DNA of 64,000 bases from Streptomyces silvae (GCF_016745505.1 NZ_JAERUC010000184.1:62001-126000); one strand, 5' to 3'. Counted from the stretch's first letter, positions 38,395-47,808 are shown. Notes: generated by a model not told the origin, from the letters alone. Made by a program: numbers and translations.

Positions 38395-38415
38395 CGCGGC
38401 GGGTGATCCGCCGCG
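38395..38415. promoter_or_regulatory. Inverted repeat in a divergent promoter region
   Basis: CGCGGCGG (38395-38402) and CCGCCGCG (38408-38415) form an 8-bp inverted repeat with a 5-bp centre. It lies between the divergent GT-C-like and oxidoreductase genes, so it may be an operator for both. Confidence 0.35.
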
Positions 38416-38487
38416 CACCGCCGGCGTCAGACTTTCGTCAGGAGTCGTACGCCCCGGGGAGCGGGGTCCCCGGCATAACGTCGGCAC

Positions 38488-39762
38488 ATGCGCGACAGAC
38501 CTCAGCGAACCGGTGCACAGCGCCCCTCCCCCGGCCTTCCTCTTCCCACCCGGCCCGCCTTCTGGCGCAGTCCGGTGCGCGGGGTCCGGTTCACGGCCGT
38601 ACTCGGTCTCGTGCTCCTCGCCGGCATCACCCTGCTGTTCGTCACCGGCCTCCTGTCGTACGCGGCGTACAACCCGGATCTCGCCGCGGTGAACGACAAG
38701 ACTCCGGACAAGGGGTGGCTGGGTTTCTACCTGTTCGACTGGCCCACCGGGCCGCACTGGCTGTACCGGCTGACCCAGGGGGTCCACGTCACCCTCGGCA
38801 TCGTCCTGGTCCCGGTCCTGCTGGCCAAGCTGTGGTCGGTGGTCCCGAAGCTCTTCGCGCTGCCGCCGGCGCGGTCGGCCGGGCACGCCCTGGAGCGCCT
38901 GTCGCTGCTGCTGCTCGTGGGCGGGGCGCTCTTCGAGTTCGTGACGGGGCTGCTGAACATCCAGTTGGAGTACCTGTTCCCCGGATCGTTCTACCCCCTG
39001 CACTTCTACGGGGCCTGGGTCTTCTTCGCCGCGTTCCTCGCCCACACCTGTCTGAAGCTGCCCCGGGCACTGCGGGTCCTGCGCCACGGTCTCCCCGCGG
39101 CGGACAGCGACGAACTCGCCTCACCGGATCCCGCGGCGCCGACCGTCTCCCGGCGGGGCGCCCTGGCCGTCGTGGGGGCCGGGTCGCTGCTGCTCCTCCT
39201 GACGTCCGCCGGCCGGAGCTTCGACGGCGGACTGCGGCGGACCGCCCTGCTGACCCCGCGCGGGGGTGCCGAGCCCGGCTCGGGGCCCAACGGCTTCCAG
39301 ATCAACAAGACGGCCGCGAAGGTGGGCATCGCCCCGGCCGAGACGGGGGAACGGTGGCGGCTCACGGTGACCGGACCGGCCGGGGAGTTCCGGCTGTCGC
39401 GGGCGGAGCTCCTGGCCATGGACCAGCACAGCGCGGCGCTGCCCATCGCCTGTGTCGAGGGCTGGTCGACATCCGACCAGTGGTGGCGCGGGGTCCCTCT
39501 GCGCGATCTCGCCACGCTGGCGGGCTTCCCCGACGGCCGGCCGCCGGGGGTGCTGGTGGAGTCCCTCCAGCGCAGCGGGCCGTTCCGGAAGGTGGCGCTC
39601 AGGGACAACCAGGTACGCGACCCCCGCTCGCTGCTGGCCCTGGGCGTCAACGGTGAGCCGCTGTCACCGGATCACGGCTATCCGGCGCGGGTCATCGTGC
39701 CGGCGGCCCCCGGGGTGATGAACACCAAATGGGTGAGCCGTCTGACGTTCGGAGAGCTGTGA
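38488..39762 (+). CDS. Membrane-anchored molybdopterin oxidoreductase with a cytochrome-b-like N-terminus
   Basis: About 424 residues. The N-terminal 200 residues hold about four membrane segments (LGLVLLAGITLLFVTGLLSY, YRLTQGVHVTLGIVLVPVLL) with His residues in helices, recalling diheme cytochrome b561-like domains. The remainder is a SUOX-type molybdopterin domain with the Mo-ligand Cys C322 in PIACVEGWSTSDQWWRG and GYPARVIVPAAPGVMNTKWV. It could be a respiratory-chain-linked oxidase or reductase. The stop overlaps the next start (TGATG). No ribosome site is visible before ATG 38488. Confidence 0.85.
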   Translation: MRDRPQRTGAQRPSPGLPLPTRPAFWRSPVRGVRFTAVLGLVLLAGITLLFVTGLLSYAAYNPDLAAVNDKTPDKGWLGFYLFDWPTGPHWLYRLTQGVHVTLGIVLVPVLLAKLWSVVPKLFALPPARSAGHALERLSLLLLVGGALFEFVTGLLNIQLEYLFPGSFYPLHFYGAWVFFAAFLAHTCLKLPRALRVLRHGLPAADSDELASPDPAAPTVSRRGALAVVGAGSLLLLLTSAGRSFDGGLRRTALLTPRGGAEPGSGPNGFQINKTAAKVGIAPAETGERWRLTVTGPAGEFRLSRAELLAMDQHSAALPIACVEGWSTSDQWWRGVPLRDLATLAGFPDGRPPGVLVESLQRSGPFRKVALRDNQVRDPRSLLALGVNGEPLSPDHGYPARVIVPAAPGVMNTKWVSRLTFGEL

Positions 39763-40229
39763 TGCGGATGCTGCGCCGCTGGTACGGGGAAGGGCCGCTG
39801 CACCTGTTGTTGATGGCCGCGTCGTTCGCCCTCGCGGGGTACGCGGGGGTGCGGCTGCTCGACGGGGACACGCTGATGATCCTCGTGTGGTTCGTGGGCG
39901 CCGCGTTCGTGCACGACCTGGTGCTGGTGCCGCTGTACTCGGCGGCGGACCGGGCCCTGCGGATTCCCGTGGCCCGGCGGCCGGCGCTGGTGAACTTCGT
40001 CCGCGTACCGCTGCTCCTGTCCGGCTTGCTGCTGCTGATGTGGTTCCCCCTGATCACGCGTCAGGCGGAGCGCTACGAGCCGGCGAGCGGGATGTCCCCC
40101 GACAGGTTCCTGGGGAACTGGCTGCTGATCACGGCGGCGCTGTTCGCCGTGTCGGCGCTCTGGCTGGTCGTGCGGACCGTCCGGGCGCGGCGCAGGGCGA
40201 GGAACGGCCGGCCGTCCGCCTCCCACTGA
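39762..40229 (+). CDS. Four-helix membrane partner of the oxidoreductase
   Basis: About 155 residues with four hydrophobic segments (LHLLLMAASFALAGYAGVRL, TLMILVWFVGAAFVHDLVLV, FVRVPLLLSGLLLLMWFPLI, LITAALFAVSALWLVVRTV). It is coupled to the oxidoreductase by TGATG and so is probably a subunit or assembly partner. A conserved His in AAFVHDLVLVPLY could bind heme. Its last 157 bases overlap the antisense 3' end of the methyltransferase gene. Confidence 0.8.
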   Translation: MRMLRRWYGEGPLHLLLMAASFALAGYAGVRLLDGDTLMILVWFVGAAFVHDLVLVPLYSAADRALRIPVARRPALVNFVRVPLLLSGLLLLMWFPLITRQAERYEPASGMSPDRFLGNWLLITAALFAVSALWLVVRTVRARRRARNGRPSASH

Positions 40230-40846
40230 TCGACGGGCTCCCAGTCCTCCGAACGGGCGTACCCGAGCAGGGCGGAGACCCCGGCACGGGCCCAGAGGAA
40301 GTGCGGCGCGCCGGCGGGCTCCCGGCCGTCGTCGAGGCGTACCTGAACCTGCTCGTCCACCTCGTGGGGCGCGGCCTCCGTGATGAGCAGGCCCCCGGGT
40401 GCCAGTACGGCGCCGACCCGGCGGAGCAGGGCCTGCGGGTCGCCGCCGATGCCGATGTTGCCGTCGATGAGCAGGGCGGTCCCCCAGCGGCCTTCCCCGG
40501 GCAGCGGCTCGAACACACTGCGTCGGAGCGCCGGCCCACCGATCCGCTGGGTGCGTCCGATGGCTGCCTCGCTCACGTCGATCCCCAGCGCGCGGTGTCC
40601 ACGGGCGGCCAGCGCGGCCACCAGCCGTCCGGGGCCGCAGCCGATGTCGATGACCGGCCCCTCGCTGCGGCGGAGTGCCGACAGGTCCGCGGCATCGGCC
40701 TCCGCGCACCAGCGTTCGACGTCCAGTGGCAGGAGCCACCCGTCCTTCCGGCGCAGGAAGAGCGGTCCGCGGCCCCGGCTCAGCGCACGCGCGTACGGAT
40801 CGGTCGCCCAGGCGGCGGGGCCCGCCGGTGGCAGCACCGTGCTCAT
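40073..40846 (-). CDS. Class I SAM-dependent methyltransferase
   Basis: About 257 residues. Motif I is VIDIGCGPGRLVAALAARG, followed by ALGIDVSEAAIGRT and a post-I acidic residue; LLRRVGAVLAPGGLLITEA is the motif IV-VI region. The core ends near GRPFLALRRARTV, and the last 40 residues are encoded antisense to the end of the four-helix gene. ATG 40846 overlaps the previous stop, so it is the third gene of a coupled operon after GT2 and the TIGR04282 protein. The substrate is unknown. Confidence 0.83.
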   Translation of the reverse strand: MSTVLPPAGPAAWATDPYARALSRGRGPLFLRRKDGWLLPLDVERWCAEADAADLSALRRSEGPVIDIGCGPGRLVAALAARGHRALGIDVSEAAIGRTQRIGGPALRRSVFEPLPGEGRWGTALLIDGNIGIGGDPQALLRRVGAVLAPGGLLITEAAPHEVDEQVQVRLDDGREPAGAPHFLWARAGVSALLGYARSEDWEPVDQWEADGRPFLALRRARTVRTTSQSADTANSAAVISSQFPRNLSGDIPLAGS

Positions 40847-41502
40847 CGGACCACCGCCCGGCCCAGGCGGGAGAGGACCGCGGCGAACCGGCCGTGGGGC
40901 GCGTCGGCGGCGACGCGCAGGGCGTCGTCGGCGGTGTCCACGTCGCGCAGCGGCGGCAGGTCGCGCACGGTGAGGCCCGCTCCCGTCAGGCGCGCCCGTT
41001 GGATTCCGCCCGTTCCGGGGAGGGACATCGGCACACCCCGGACGAGGCCGGGGTCGGGCTGGGCCAGGCCGAGGGCCCAGAAGCCCCCGTCCTCGGCCGG
41101 TCCGAACCAGGCGTCGCAGCCGTCCCAGCCGCCGGGGGAGAGTGCGGGCGCGAGCAGGGCCGGTGTGATCTGGGGCGTGTCCATCCCGATGAGGAGGGCG
41201 GGCCCGGTACAGGTCCCGAACGCCGCCGCGATGCGCCGGTCGAGGGTGCCCTCGCTCTGCGGCTGCACGTCGAAGCCCTGCGGCATCCAGGGGCCGGGGC
41301 GCCCTTCGAGCACGAGGACCCGTCGCAGCGCGGGCAGGGTGAGCACGGTCCTCAGGGTGTCCTCGAGCGCCGCGGCGGCGAGTTCGGCGGCCTCGGCGGG
41401 GCTGAACGGCGGCGTGAGCCGGGTCTTGACCCGTCCGGGGACCGGCTCCTTGGCGATGACCAGCACGGTGGTCGCCCCGGCGGGGGCCGTCGTCCCGCTC
41501 AT
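40843..41502 (-). CDS. DUF2064/TIGR04282-type nucleotidyl- or glycosyltransferase-like protein
   Basis: About 219 residues with the GT-A/nucleotidyltransferase-like start VLVIAKEPVPGRVKTRLTPP and internal ALLIGMDTPQITPALL and WFGPAEDGGFWALGL. The database label 'arsenosugar biosynthesis glycosyltransferase' comes from another context and no arsenic gene is present. It overlaps GT2 upstream and the methyltransferase downstream by four bases each. Possibly it activates or transfers the sugar that GT2 and the methyltransferase act on. Confidence 0.83.
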   Translation of the reverse strand: MSGTTAPAGATTVLVIAKEPVPGRVKTRLTPPFSPAEAAELAAAALEDTLRTVLTLPALRRVLVLEGRPGPWMPQGFDVQPQSEGTLDRRIAAAFGTCTGPALLIGMDTPQITPALLAPALSPGGWDGCDAWFGPAEDGGFWALGLAQPDPGLVRGVPMSLPGTGGIQRARLTGAGLTVRDLPPLRDVDTADDALRVAADAPHGRFAAVLSRLGRAVVR

Positions 41503-42230
41503 CGGGCCGCCTCCGCCCTGACGCCGTGCGGGGCCGTCGGCGGCTGTCGCAGCACGGCACGCATGTCCCGTACGGCGTGCCAGGTCCCCCGCCAGGTTCC
41601 GGTGACCTTGGACCTGCCGGTCCGGGGGTGGTAGGGCACGTCGGTCTCGGCGACGCGCAGTCCGGCGTCCGAGGCGCGCACCACCATCTGCAGCGGATAG
41701 CCGCTGCGACGGTCCGTCAGGTCGAGTGCGAGCAGGGCCTCCCGGCGTACGGCCCGCATCGGTCCGAGGTCGGTCAGCCGGAGGCCGGTACGGCGGCGGA
41801 GCATTCCGGACAGGGCGATGTTGCCCAGTCGGGCGTGCAGGGGCCACGCACCGCGGGTCGTGGGACGGCGGCGGCCCAGGAGCAGGTCGCACTCGCCGTC
41901 GGCGATCCTGCGGACGAAGCCGGGGAGCAGTGCCGGGTCGAGCGAGCCGTCGCAGTCGCAGAAGCAGACGTACTCGGCGTCGGAGGCGAGCAGCCCCGCG
42001 TGGCAGGCGGAGCCGAAGCCGCGGCGTGGTTCGTGCACGACGGTGGCGCCGAGCGAGCGGGCGATGTCCGCGGAGCCGTCGGTGGATCCGTTGTCGACGA
42101 CGATGGCCCGCCACCCGTCGGGTACACGGGCCAGTACCCGGGGCAGGGCCTGTGCCTCGTCGAGGCAGGGCAGAACGATGTCGGCGCGGGGGGAGCCGGC
42201 GGGATCAGCCGGCGGTGAAGGGTGGGTCAC
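41499..42230 (-). CDS. GT2 family glycosyltransferase (dolichol/polyprenyl-phosphate type)
   Basis: About 243 residues in the GT-A fold: DIVLPCLDEAQALPRVLARV, AIVVDNGSTDGSADIARSLG, then the metal-binding motif CFCDCDGSLD and RRRTGLRLTDLGPMRAVRRE. It resembles polyprenyl-phosphate mannosyl/glucosyltransferases, which supply lipid-linked sugars to GT-C enzymes. GTG 42230 has TAGGG upstream; GTG 42239 is an alternative. First gene of a three-gene operon, divergent from the response regulator. Confidence 0.87.
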   Translation of the reverse strand: MTHPSPPADPAGSPRADIVLPCLDEAQALPRVLARVPDGWRAIVVDNGSTDGSADIARSLGATVVHEPRRGFGSACHAGLLASDAEYVCFCDCDGSLDPALLPGFVRRIADGECDLLLGRRRPTTRGAWPLHARLGNIALSGMLRRRTGLRLTDLGPMRAVRREALLALDLTDRRSGYPLQMVVRASDAGLRVAETDVPYHPRTGRSKVTGTWRGTWHAVRDMRAVLRQPPTAPHGVRAEAAR

Positions 42231-42354
42231 ATCGATCACCCTACGGAGAGAAAACCGGCATTTCGGTCTTCGGGTTCTTACGAAACGTGGACGTCGACCG
42301 TGTGGCGGCCGGGGACCGTACGTCCGGACGGCCGGTGGTGCCACAGTTGCCCCC

Positions 42355-43125
<771 letters not shown>

Positions 43126-43129
43126 GCGC

Positions 43130-44242
43130 ATGGCCGACATCCTCCTCATCGCCTTCCTCGCCTTTCTCGGTGCCGCCGCGGCCGGGCTGCTGGGCGCCCT
43201 GGCCCTGCGGCTGCTCCGGCACCGCCCCCTGGTGGTCTCCCTGACCGTCGTCGCCGCGGTGGCCGTGACGGCGATGCTGGCCGGGACCCTGACCGTGGCC
43301 TGGGCGATGTTCCTCTCCCCGCACGATCTGACGGTGGTGACGACCGTCGTCGCCATGGCCGCCGCGGTCTCCCTCGCGACCGCGATGCTGCTGGGCCGCT
43401 GGGTGGCCGCCAGGAGCCGGGACCTGACGCTGGCCGCGCGTTCGTTCGGCGAGGGCGGGAGGTTCGCGGCGCCGGAGGGCCAGGCCACCGCGGAACTCGC
43501 CGCGCTGACCCGTGAACTGGCGGCCACCAGCGCGAAGCTGGAGGGCTCCAGGGAGCGCGAGCGTGCCCTGGAGAGATCGCGCAGGGAGCTCGTCGCCTGG
43601 ATCTCGCACGATCTCCGGACCCCGCTGACCGGGCTGCGTGCCATGTCCGAGGCGCTGGAGGACGGCATGGCCGCCGACTCGGGCCGCTATCTGCGGCAGA
43701 TGCGCAGGGAGGTGGAGCGCATGAACGACATGGTCGGTGATCTCTTCGAACTCTCCCGGATCCACGCCGGGTCGCTCACGCTGGCCCCCGCCCGGGTGTC
43801 CTCCCACGACCTGGTCGGCGACGCGCTCGCCGGGGCCCATCCGCTGGCGCGCGAGCACGGGGTCCGTCTGGTCGGCGACCGGGTCGACGCCGTGCCCGTG
43901 GAGGTCGACAGCAAGGAGATGAGCCGGGTCCTCGGCAACCTGCTGATCAACGCGATCCGGCGTACGCCCGCCGACGGCACGGTCTCGATGGCCGCTCAGC
44001 GCTCACCCGACGGTCTCGTGCTCTCGGTGACCGACGGGTGCGGCGGGATTCCCGAGGACGAGCTGACGCGCGTGTTCGACACGGGGTGGAGGGGCAGCCA
44101 GGCCCGTACACCGCCGGCGGGCGCGGGCCTCGGACTCGCCATCGTCCGGGGCATCGTCGAGGCACACTCCGGCCGCGCGGACGTACGGAACGTGGCCGGA
44201 GGCTGCTGCTTCGAGGTCACCCTTCCGGCGGCACCGGGCTGA
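43130..44242 (+). CDS. Sensor histidine kinase
   Basis: About 370 residues with three membrane segments near 2-28, 35-60 and 68-90 and very little extracytoplasmic sequence, so it probably senses a membrane or intracellular cue. A HAMP-like linker precedes the H-box VAWISHDLRTPL with H160. N and G boxes are NLLINAIRRTP, DGCGGIPEDEL and GAGLGLAIVRGIVEAH. It is cotranscribed with the response regulator and is convergent with the epimerase gene. Confidence 0.92.
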   Translation: MADILLIAFLAFLGAAAAGLLGALALRLLRHRPLVVSLTVVAAVAVTAMLAGTLTVAWAMFLSPHDLTVVTTVVAMAAAVSLATAMLLGRWVAARSRDLTLAARSFGEGGRFAAPEGQATAELAALTRELAATSAKLEGSRERERALERSRRELVAWISHDLRTPLTGLRAMSEALEDGMAADSGRYLRQMRREVERMNDMVGDLFELSRIHAGSLTLAPARVSSHDLVGDALAGAHPLAREHGVRLVGDRVDAVPVEVDSKEMSRVLGNLLINAIRRTPADGTVSMAAQRSPDGLVLSVTDGCGGIPEDELTRVFDTGWRGSQARTPPAGAGLGLAIVRGIVEAHSGRADVRNVAGGCCFEVTLPAAPG

Positions 44243-44246
44243 GGCC

Positions 44247-44262
44247 GGACCGCTAGCGGTCC
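44247..44262. terminator. Perfect 16-bp palindrome at the end of two convergent genes
   Basis: GGACCGCTAGCGGTCC is fully symmetric, centred on CTAG. It begins five bases after the kinase stop and overlaps the epimerase stop. It could be a short terminator or a protein-binding site. Confidence 0.4.
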
Positions 44263-45353
44263 CCCGCCGCGTCCGGTTCCCCGGAGCTCCGCAGGGGCGC
44301 CGTGGCGAACTCCCGCATCCCCTGCGCGAACTCGGTCCCGGGCTTCCAGCCGAGCTCGTCACGCAGGCGCCGCGAATCCGCGGTCACATGGCGGACGTCC
44401 CCGAGCCGGTACTCACCGGTGACCACGGGGTCGGGGCCGCCGTGGGCCGAGGACAGGGCCCAGGCCATCTCGCCGATGGTGTGCGGTGTGCCGCTTCCCG
44501 TGTTGTAGGCGTCGAAGGTGCCCGGTTCCCGCTCCCCCAGCGCCGCGAGCGCCACGGCGTTGGCCGCCGCCACGTCCCGTACGTGGACGAAGTCACGGCG
44601 CTGGTGGCCGTCCTCGAACACCTGCGGGGCCTCGCCGCGGGCCAGGGCCGACCGGAAGTAGGACGCGACACCGGCGTACGGGGTGTCCCGGGGCATCCCG
44701 GGGCCGTACACGTTGTGATAGCGCAGGGAGACGGCCCGGCCGCCCGTCGCGCGGGTCCAGGCGGCGGCGAGGTGTTCCTGTGCGAGCTTGGTCGCCGCGT
44801 AGACGTTGCGCGGATCACCGGGTGCCTCCTCGGTGACCAGGCCGGGCACCAGTTCCGCGCCGCACCGCGGGCAGTGCGGTTCGAAGCGGCCGGCGTCGAG
44901 GTCGGCCACGGCGCGCGGGCCGGGCCTGACGGTGCCGTGCCGGGGACAGTCGTAGCGCCCTTCGCCGTAGACGACCATCGAGCCGGCGAGCACCAGGTCG
45001 CGGATGCCCGCCTCGGCCATCCCGGCGAGCAGCACCGCGGTGCCGAGGTCGTTGCAGCCGACGTACTCCGGCGCGTCCGCGAAGTCCTTGCCGAGGCCGA
45101 CCATCGCCGCCTGGTGGCACACGGCGTCGACCCCGCGGAGCGCTCCGGCCACCGCCTCCCGGTCCCGTACGTCCGCGACGACCGTACGGACACCCGGCGG
45201 CAGGTCGCCGGCGGCCGGGACGCCGGAGCCGGCCGGCCCGTGGGCGGACGGCAGGAGGGCGTCCAGGACCACCGGCTCGTGCCCGCCGGAGGCGAGGGTC
45301 CTGACGATGTACGACCCGATGAAACCGGCTCCGCCGGTGACCAGTACACGCAT
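44253..45353 (-). CDS. NAD-dependent sugar epimerase/dehydratase with a zinc-ribbon-like insertion
   Basis: About 366 residues of the extended SDR family. The NAD loop is VTGGAGFIG at about residues 5-13 and the catalytic pair is Y185xxxK189 (NVYAATKLAQEHL), with GHQRRDFVHVRDVAAA downstream. Between the Ser/Tyr region and the YxxxK motif lies an insertion with C136, H139, C161 and C164 (CPRH, CPRC), probably binding zinc. It should epimerise or dehydrate a nucleotide sugar. TAGCGT lies seven bases before ATG 45353, so a leaderless message is plausible. Confidence 0.87.
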   Translation of the reverse strand: MRVLVTGGAGFIGSYIVRTLASGGHEPVVLDALLPSAHGPAGSGVPAAGDLPPGVRTVVADVRDREAVAGALRGVDAVCHQAAMVGLGKDFADAPEYVGCNDLGTAVLLAGMAEAGIRDLVLAGSMVVYGEGRYDCPRHGTVRPGPRAVADLDAGRFEPHCPRCGAELVPGLVTEEAPGDPRNVYAATKLAQEHLAAAWTRATGGRAVSLRYHNVYGPGMPRDTPYAGVASYFRSALARGEAPQVFEDGHQRRDFVHVRDVAAANAVALAALGEREPGTFDAYNTGSGTPHTIGEMAWALSSAHGGPDPVVTGEYRLGDVRHVTADSRRLRDELGWKPGTEFAQGMREFATAPLRSSGEPDAAGDR

Positions 45354-45653
45354 GGCAGCCACGCTAGGCGGCCCGACGGCGGGTCAGGCCGTGCGGCACG
45401 CCCGCGTCACGGGACCGTAAGACCTCGGGGGCCGGATGGCCCTGCGCGGGGCGGCGCACCCTGCCCGGCCGGCGGCCGTGTGCGGGCGGCCCGCGACGGT
45501 TCTGGCCGTGTCCCTCGACGCGTCGCTTCCCGATCACCCCGGTCTCTTCGATACTGGGTGCCGTACGACCTGCGACCAGAGGATCGGATCCACGCCGACG
45601 GCCGGGCGGCACCAGCGGCCCGCCGTTGCTCTCCCCAGGAGGAACCGTTGCGC
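45354..45653. promoter_or_regulatory. 300-bp divergent region with a dhaK promoter candidate
   Basis: No gene seen. For dhaK, TTCCCG (45527-45532), a 17-bp spacer and GATACT (45550-45555) make a reasonable promoter, with AGGAGG near 45637. For the epimerase, TAGCGT on the minus strand (45366-45361) is a -10 candidate. No operator was recognised. Confidence 0.45.
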
Positions 45654-46640
45654 ATGCTCATCAACGTGCCGGAGACCGTCGTCGCGGACGGTCTCCGCGG
45701 AATGGCAGCCGCCCACCCGGAACTCGTCGTGGACGCCGAGAACCGTCTCGTCGTCCGGCGCGACGCCCCGGTGGCCGGGAAGGTGGGTCTCGTGTCGGGC
45801 GGGGGTTCCGGCCACGAGCCGCTGCACGCGGGGTTCGTCGGCCCCGGGATGCTGTCCGCCGCGTGTCCCGGGGAGGTCTTCACCTCGCCGGTGCCCGACC
45901 AGATGGTCCGGGCGGCCGCGGCCGTCGACAGCGGTGCGGGCGTGCTGTTCATCGTGAAGAACTACACGGGCGACGTGCTGAACTTCGACATGGCCGCCGA
46001 ACTCGCCGAGGACGAGGGCGTCCAGGTGGCCAAGGTCCTGGTCGACGACGACGTGGCGGTGGCCGACAGCACGTTCACCGCCGGCCGGCGCGGCACGGGG
46101 GCGACCCTGTTCGTCGAGAAGCTGGCCGGTGCCCTCGCCGACGAGGGGGCGCCGCTGGAGCGGGTGGAGTCCATGGCCCGGCGCGTGAACGAGTCCTCGC
46201 GCAGCTTCGGGGTGGCACTCAGCTCCGTCACCACTCCGGCGAAGGGCACACCGACGTTCGATCTCCCGCCGGGTGAGCTGGAGTTGGGGATCGGCATCCA
46301 CGGCGAGCCGGGCCGGGAGCGCCGGCCGATGATGACGTCCGGGGAGATCGCCGACGTCGCGGTCCACGCGGTGCTGGAGGATCTGCGGCCCACCGGCCCG
46401 GTGCTGGTGCTGGTCAACGGGATGGGCGCGACGCCGCTGCTGGAGTTGTACGGGTTCAACGCCGAGGTGCAGCGGGTGCTGGCGGAGCGGGGGGTGTCGG
46501 TGGCTCGTACGCTGGTGGGCAGCTATGTGACGTCGCTCGACATGGCGGGCTGCTCGGTGACGCTCTGCCAGGTGGACGAGGAGATGGTGCGGCTCTGGGA
46601 CGCGCCCGTGCAGACGCCCGCGCTCCGCTGGGGCCGGTGA
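45654..46640 (+). CDS. dhaK: Dihydroxyacetone kinase, substrate-binding subunit
   Basis: About 328 residues, matching DhaK of PTS-type kinases. It binds dihydroxyacetone covalently; the hemiaminal His is H216 in LGIGIHGEPG, with active-site H54 in SGGGSGHEPLHAG and D107 in KNYTGDVLNF. DhaK with DhaL phosphorylates dihydroxyacetone to its phosphate, using phosphate delivered by DhaM from the PTS. ATG 45654 follows AGGAGGA; TTG 45648 is less likely. Confidence 0.95.
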   Translation: MLINVPETVVADGLRGMAAAHPELVVDAENRLVVRRDAPVAGKVGLVSGGGSGHEPLHAGFVGPGMLSAACPGEVFTSPVPDQMVRAAAAVDSGAGVLFIVKNYTGDVLNFDMAAELAEDEGVQVAKVLVDDDVAVADSTFTAGRRGTGATLFVEKLAGALADEGAPLERVESMARRVNESSRSFGVALSSVTTPAKGTPTFDLPPGELELGIGIHGEPGRERRPMMTSGEIADVAVHAVLEDLRPTGPVLVLVNGMGATPLLELYGFNAEVQRVLAERGVSVARTLVGSYVTSLDMAGCSVTLCQVDEEMVRLWDAPVQTPALRWGR

Positions 46641-46648
46641 GCGCTCTT

Positions 46649-46766
46649 CCCGCCGTGTGTACGGATCCGCCGTCGTGCGCCCGTGCTTCCCGCCGTGCGC
46701 CCGGACGTGCCGCCGTACGCAGGACCGCCCGCCGTGCGTCCGGATTTTCCACCGTGTGTGAGGAAC
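46649..46766. repeat. Six imperfect ~20-bp direct repeats between dhaK and dhaL
   Basis: A unit resembling CCGCCGTGYGYCCGGA recurs with CGCCGT starting at 46651, 46669, 46691, 46711 and 46730, and CACCGT at 46750, giving spacings of 18-22 bp. This fills almost the whole 136-bp gap. No terminator or promoter was recognised in it. Confidence 0.7.
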
Positions 46767-46776
46767 AGGAGACCTT

Positions 46777-47394
46777 GTGCTCGACACCGATTTCTTCCGT
46801 CGCTGGATGGCCGCCACCACGGCTGCCGTCGACCGTGAGGCGGACCGGCTGACCGATCTCGACGCCGCGATCGGGGACGCCGACCACGGGAGCAACATGC
46901 GGCGCGGTTTCACGGCGGTGAGCGATGTCCTCGACAAGGAGGCACCCGCCACCCCGGGGGCGGTGCTGACCCTGGCCGGACGCCATCTGATCTCCACGGT
47001 CGGCGGGGCGTCCGGGCCGCTGTACGGGACGCTGCTGCGCCGTACGGGGAAGGCGCTGGGCGATGCGCCGGAGGTGACCCCGGACCAGCTCGCGGAGGCC
47101 CTCGGGGCGGGGGTCGCCGCGGTGGCACAGCTCGGCGGGGCGCAGGCCGGCGACAAGACGATGCTCGACGCGCTGCTGCCGGCCGTCGAGGTGCTGGCCT
47201 CCTCGTTCGAGGAAGCCCGTGACGCGGCGCTGGCCGGCGCTCTGGCGACCGTGCCGCTGCGGGCGCGCAAGGGCAGGGCCAGTTACATGGGCGAGCGCAG
47301 CATCGGGCACCAGGATCCGGGGGCCGCCTCGGCGGCGCTGCTGGTCGGGGCACTTGCCGAGGCCGCGGAACCGAGCGGTGGGGGCGACGCGTGA
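46777..47394 (+). CDS. dhaL: Dihydroxyacetone kinase, ADP-binding subunit
   Basis: About 205 residues, all helical. The Mg/ADP-coordinating aspartates are D29, D34 and D36 in LTDLDAAIGDADHGSN. GGASGPLYGTLLRR and ARKGRASYMGERSIGHQDPG are conserved family segments. It carries a permanently bound nucleotide rephosphorylated by DhaM. GTG 46777 follows AGGAACAGGAG. Its stop overlaps dhaM (GTGA). Confidence 0.95.
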   Translation: MLDTDFFRRWMAATTAAVDREADRLTDLDAAIGDADHGSNMRRGFTAVSDVLDKEAPATPGAVLTLAGRHLISTVGGASGPLYGTLLRRTGKALGDAPEVTPDQLAEALGAGVAAVAQLGGAQAGDKTMLDALLPAVEVLASSFEEARDAALAGALATVPLRARKGRASYMGERSIGHQDPGAASAALLVGALAEAAEPSGGGDA

Positions 47395-47801
47395 GCGACG
47401 GGAGGCAGGTCGGGATAGTGCTGGTCTCGCACAGCGGGCCGGTGGCCGAGGCCGTCGTCGAGCTGGCCAGGGGCCTGGCGGCCGGGGGCTCGACGGCTCC
47501 GGTGGCTGCGGCCGGGGGCACCTCGGCCGGCGGCCTGGGGACGAGCGCGGAGCTGATCGCCGAGGCGGCGAGGACCGTCGACAGGGGCGCCGGGGTGGCG
47601 CTGCTCGTGGATCTCGGGAGCGCGGTGCTCACCGTGAAGTCCATGCTGGCGGAGGGCGACGAACTGCCCGAGGGCTCGCGGCTGGTGGACGCGCCCTTCG
47701 TGGAGGGCGCGGTGGCCGCGCTGGTGACGGCGTCGGCGGGGGGCGACCTGGACACCGTGGAGGCGGCGGCCACGGACGCGTACGGCTACCGCAAGACGTG
47801 A
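47391..47801 (+). CDS. dhaM: PTS-dependent dihydroxyacetone kinase phosphotransferase subunit
   Basis: About 136 residues, a single EIIA-Man-like domain. The phospho-accepting His is H14 in VGIVLVSHSGPVAE, and LLVDLGSAVLTVKSML is the conserved second motif. It lacks the HPr and EI domains fused in E. coli DhaM, so it must take phosphate from the general HPr. Last gene of dhaKLM. Confidence 0.94.
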   Translation: MSDGRQVGIVLVSHSGPVAEAVVELARGLAAGGSTAPVAAAGGTSAGGLGTSAELIAEAARTVDRGAGVALLVDLGSAVLTVKSMLAEGDELPEGSRLVDAPFVEGAVAALVTASAGGDLDTVEAAATDAYGYRKT

Positions 47802-47808
47802 GAGGTGC

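Noticed and set aside
40843..41502. Arsenosugar biosynthesis role
   Set aside because: The family name suggests it, but no arsenic methylation or radical SAM gene is nearby, so I kept a neutral name.
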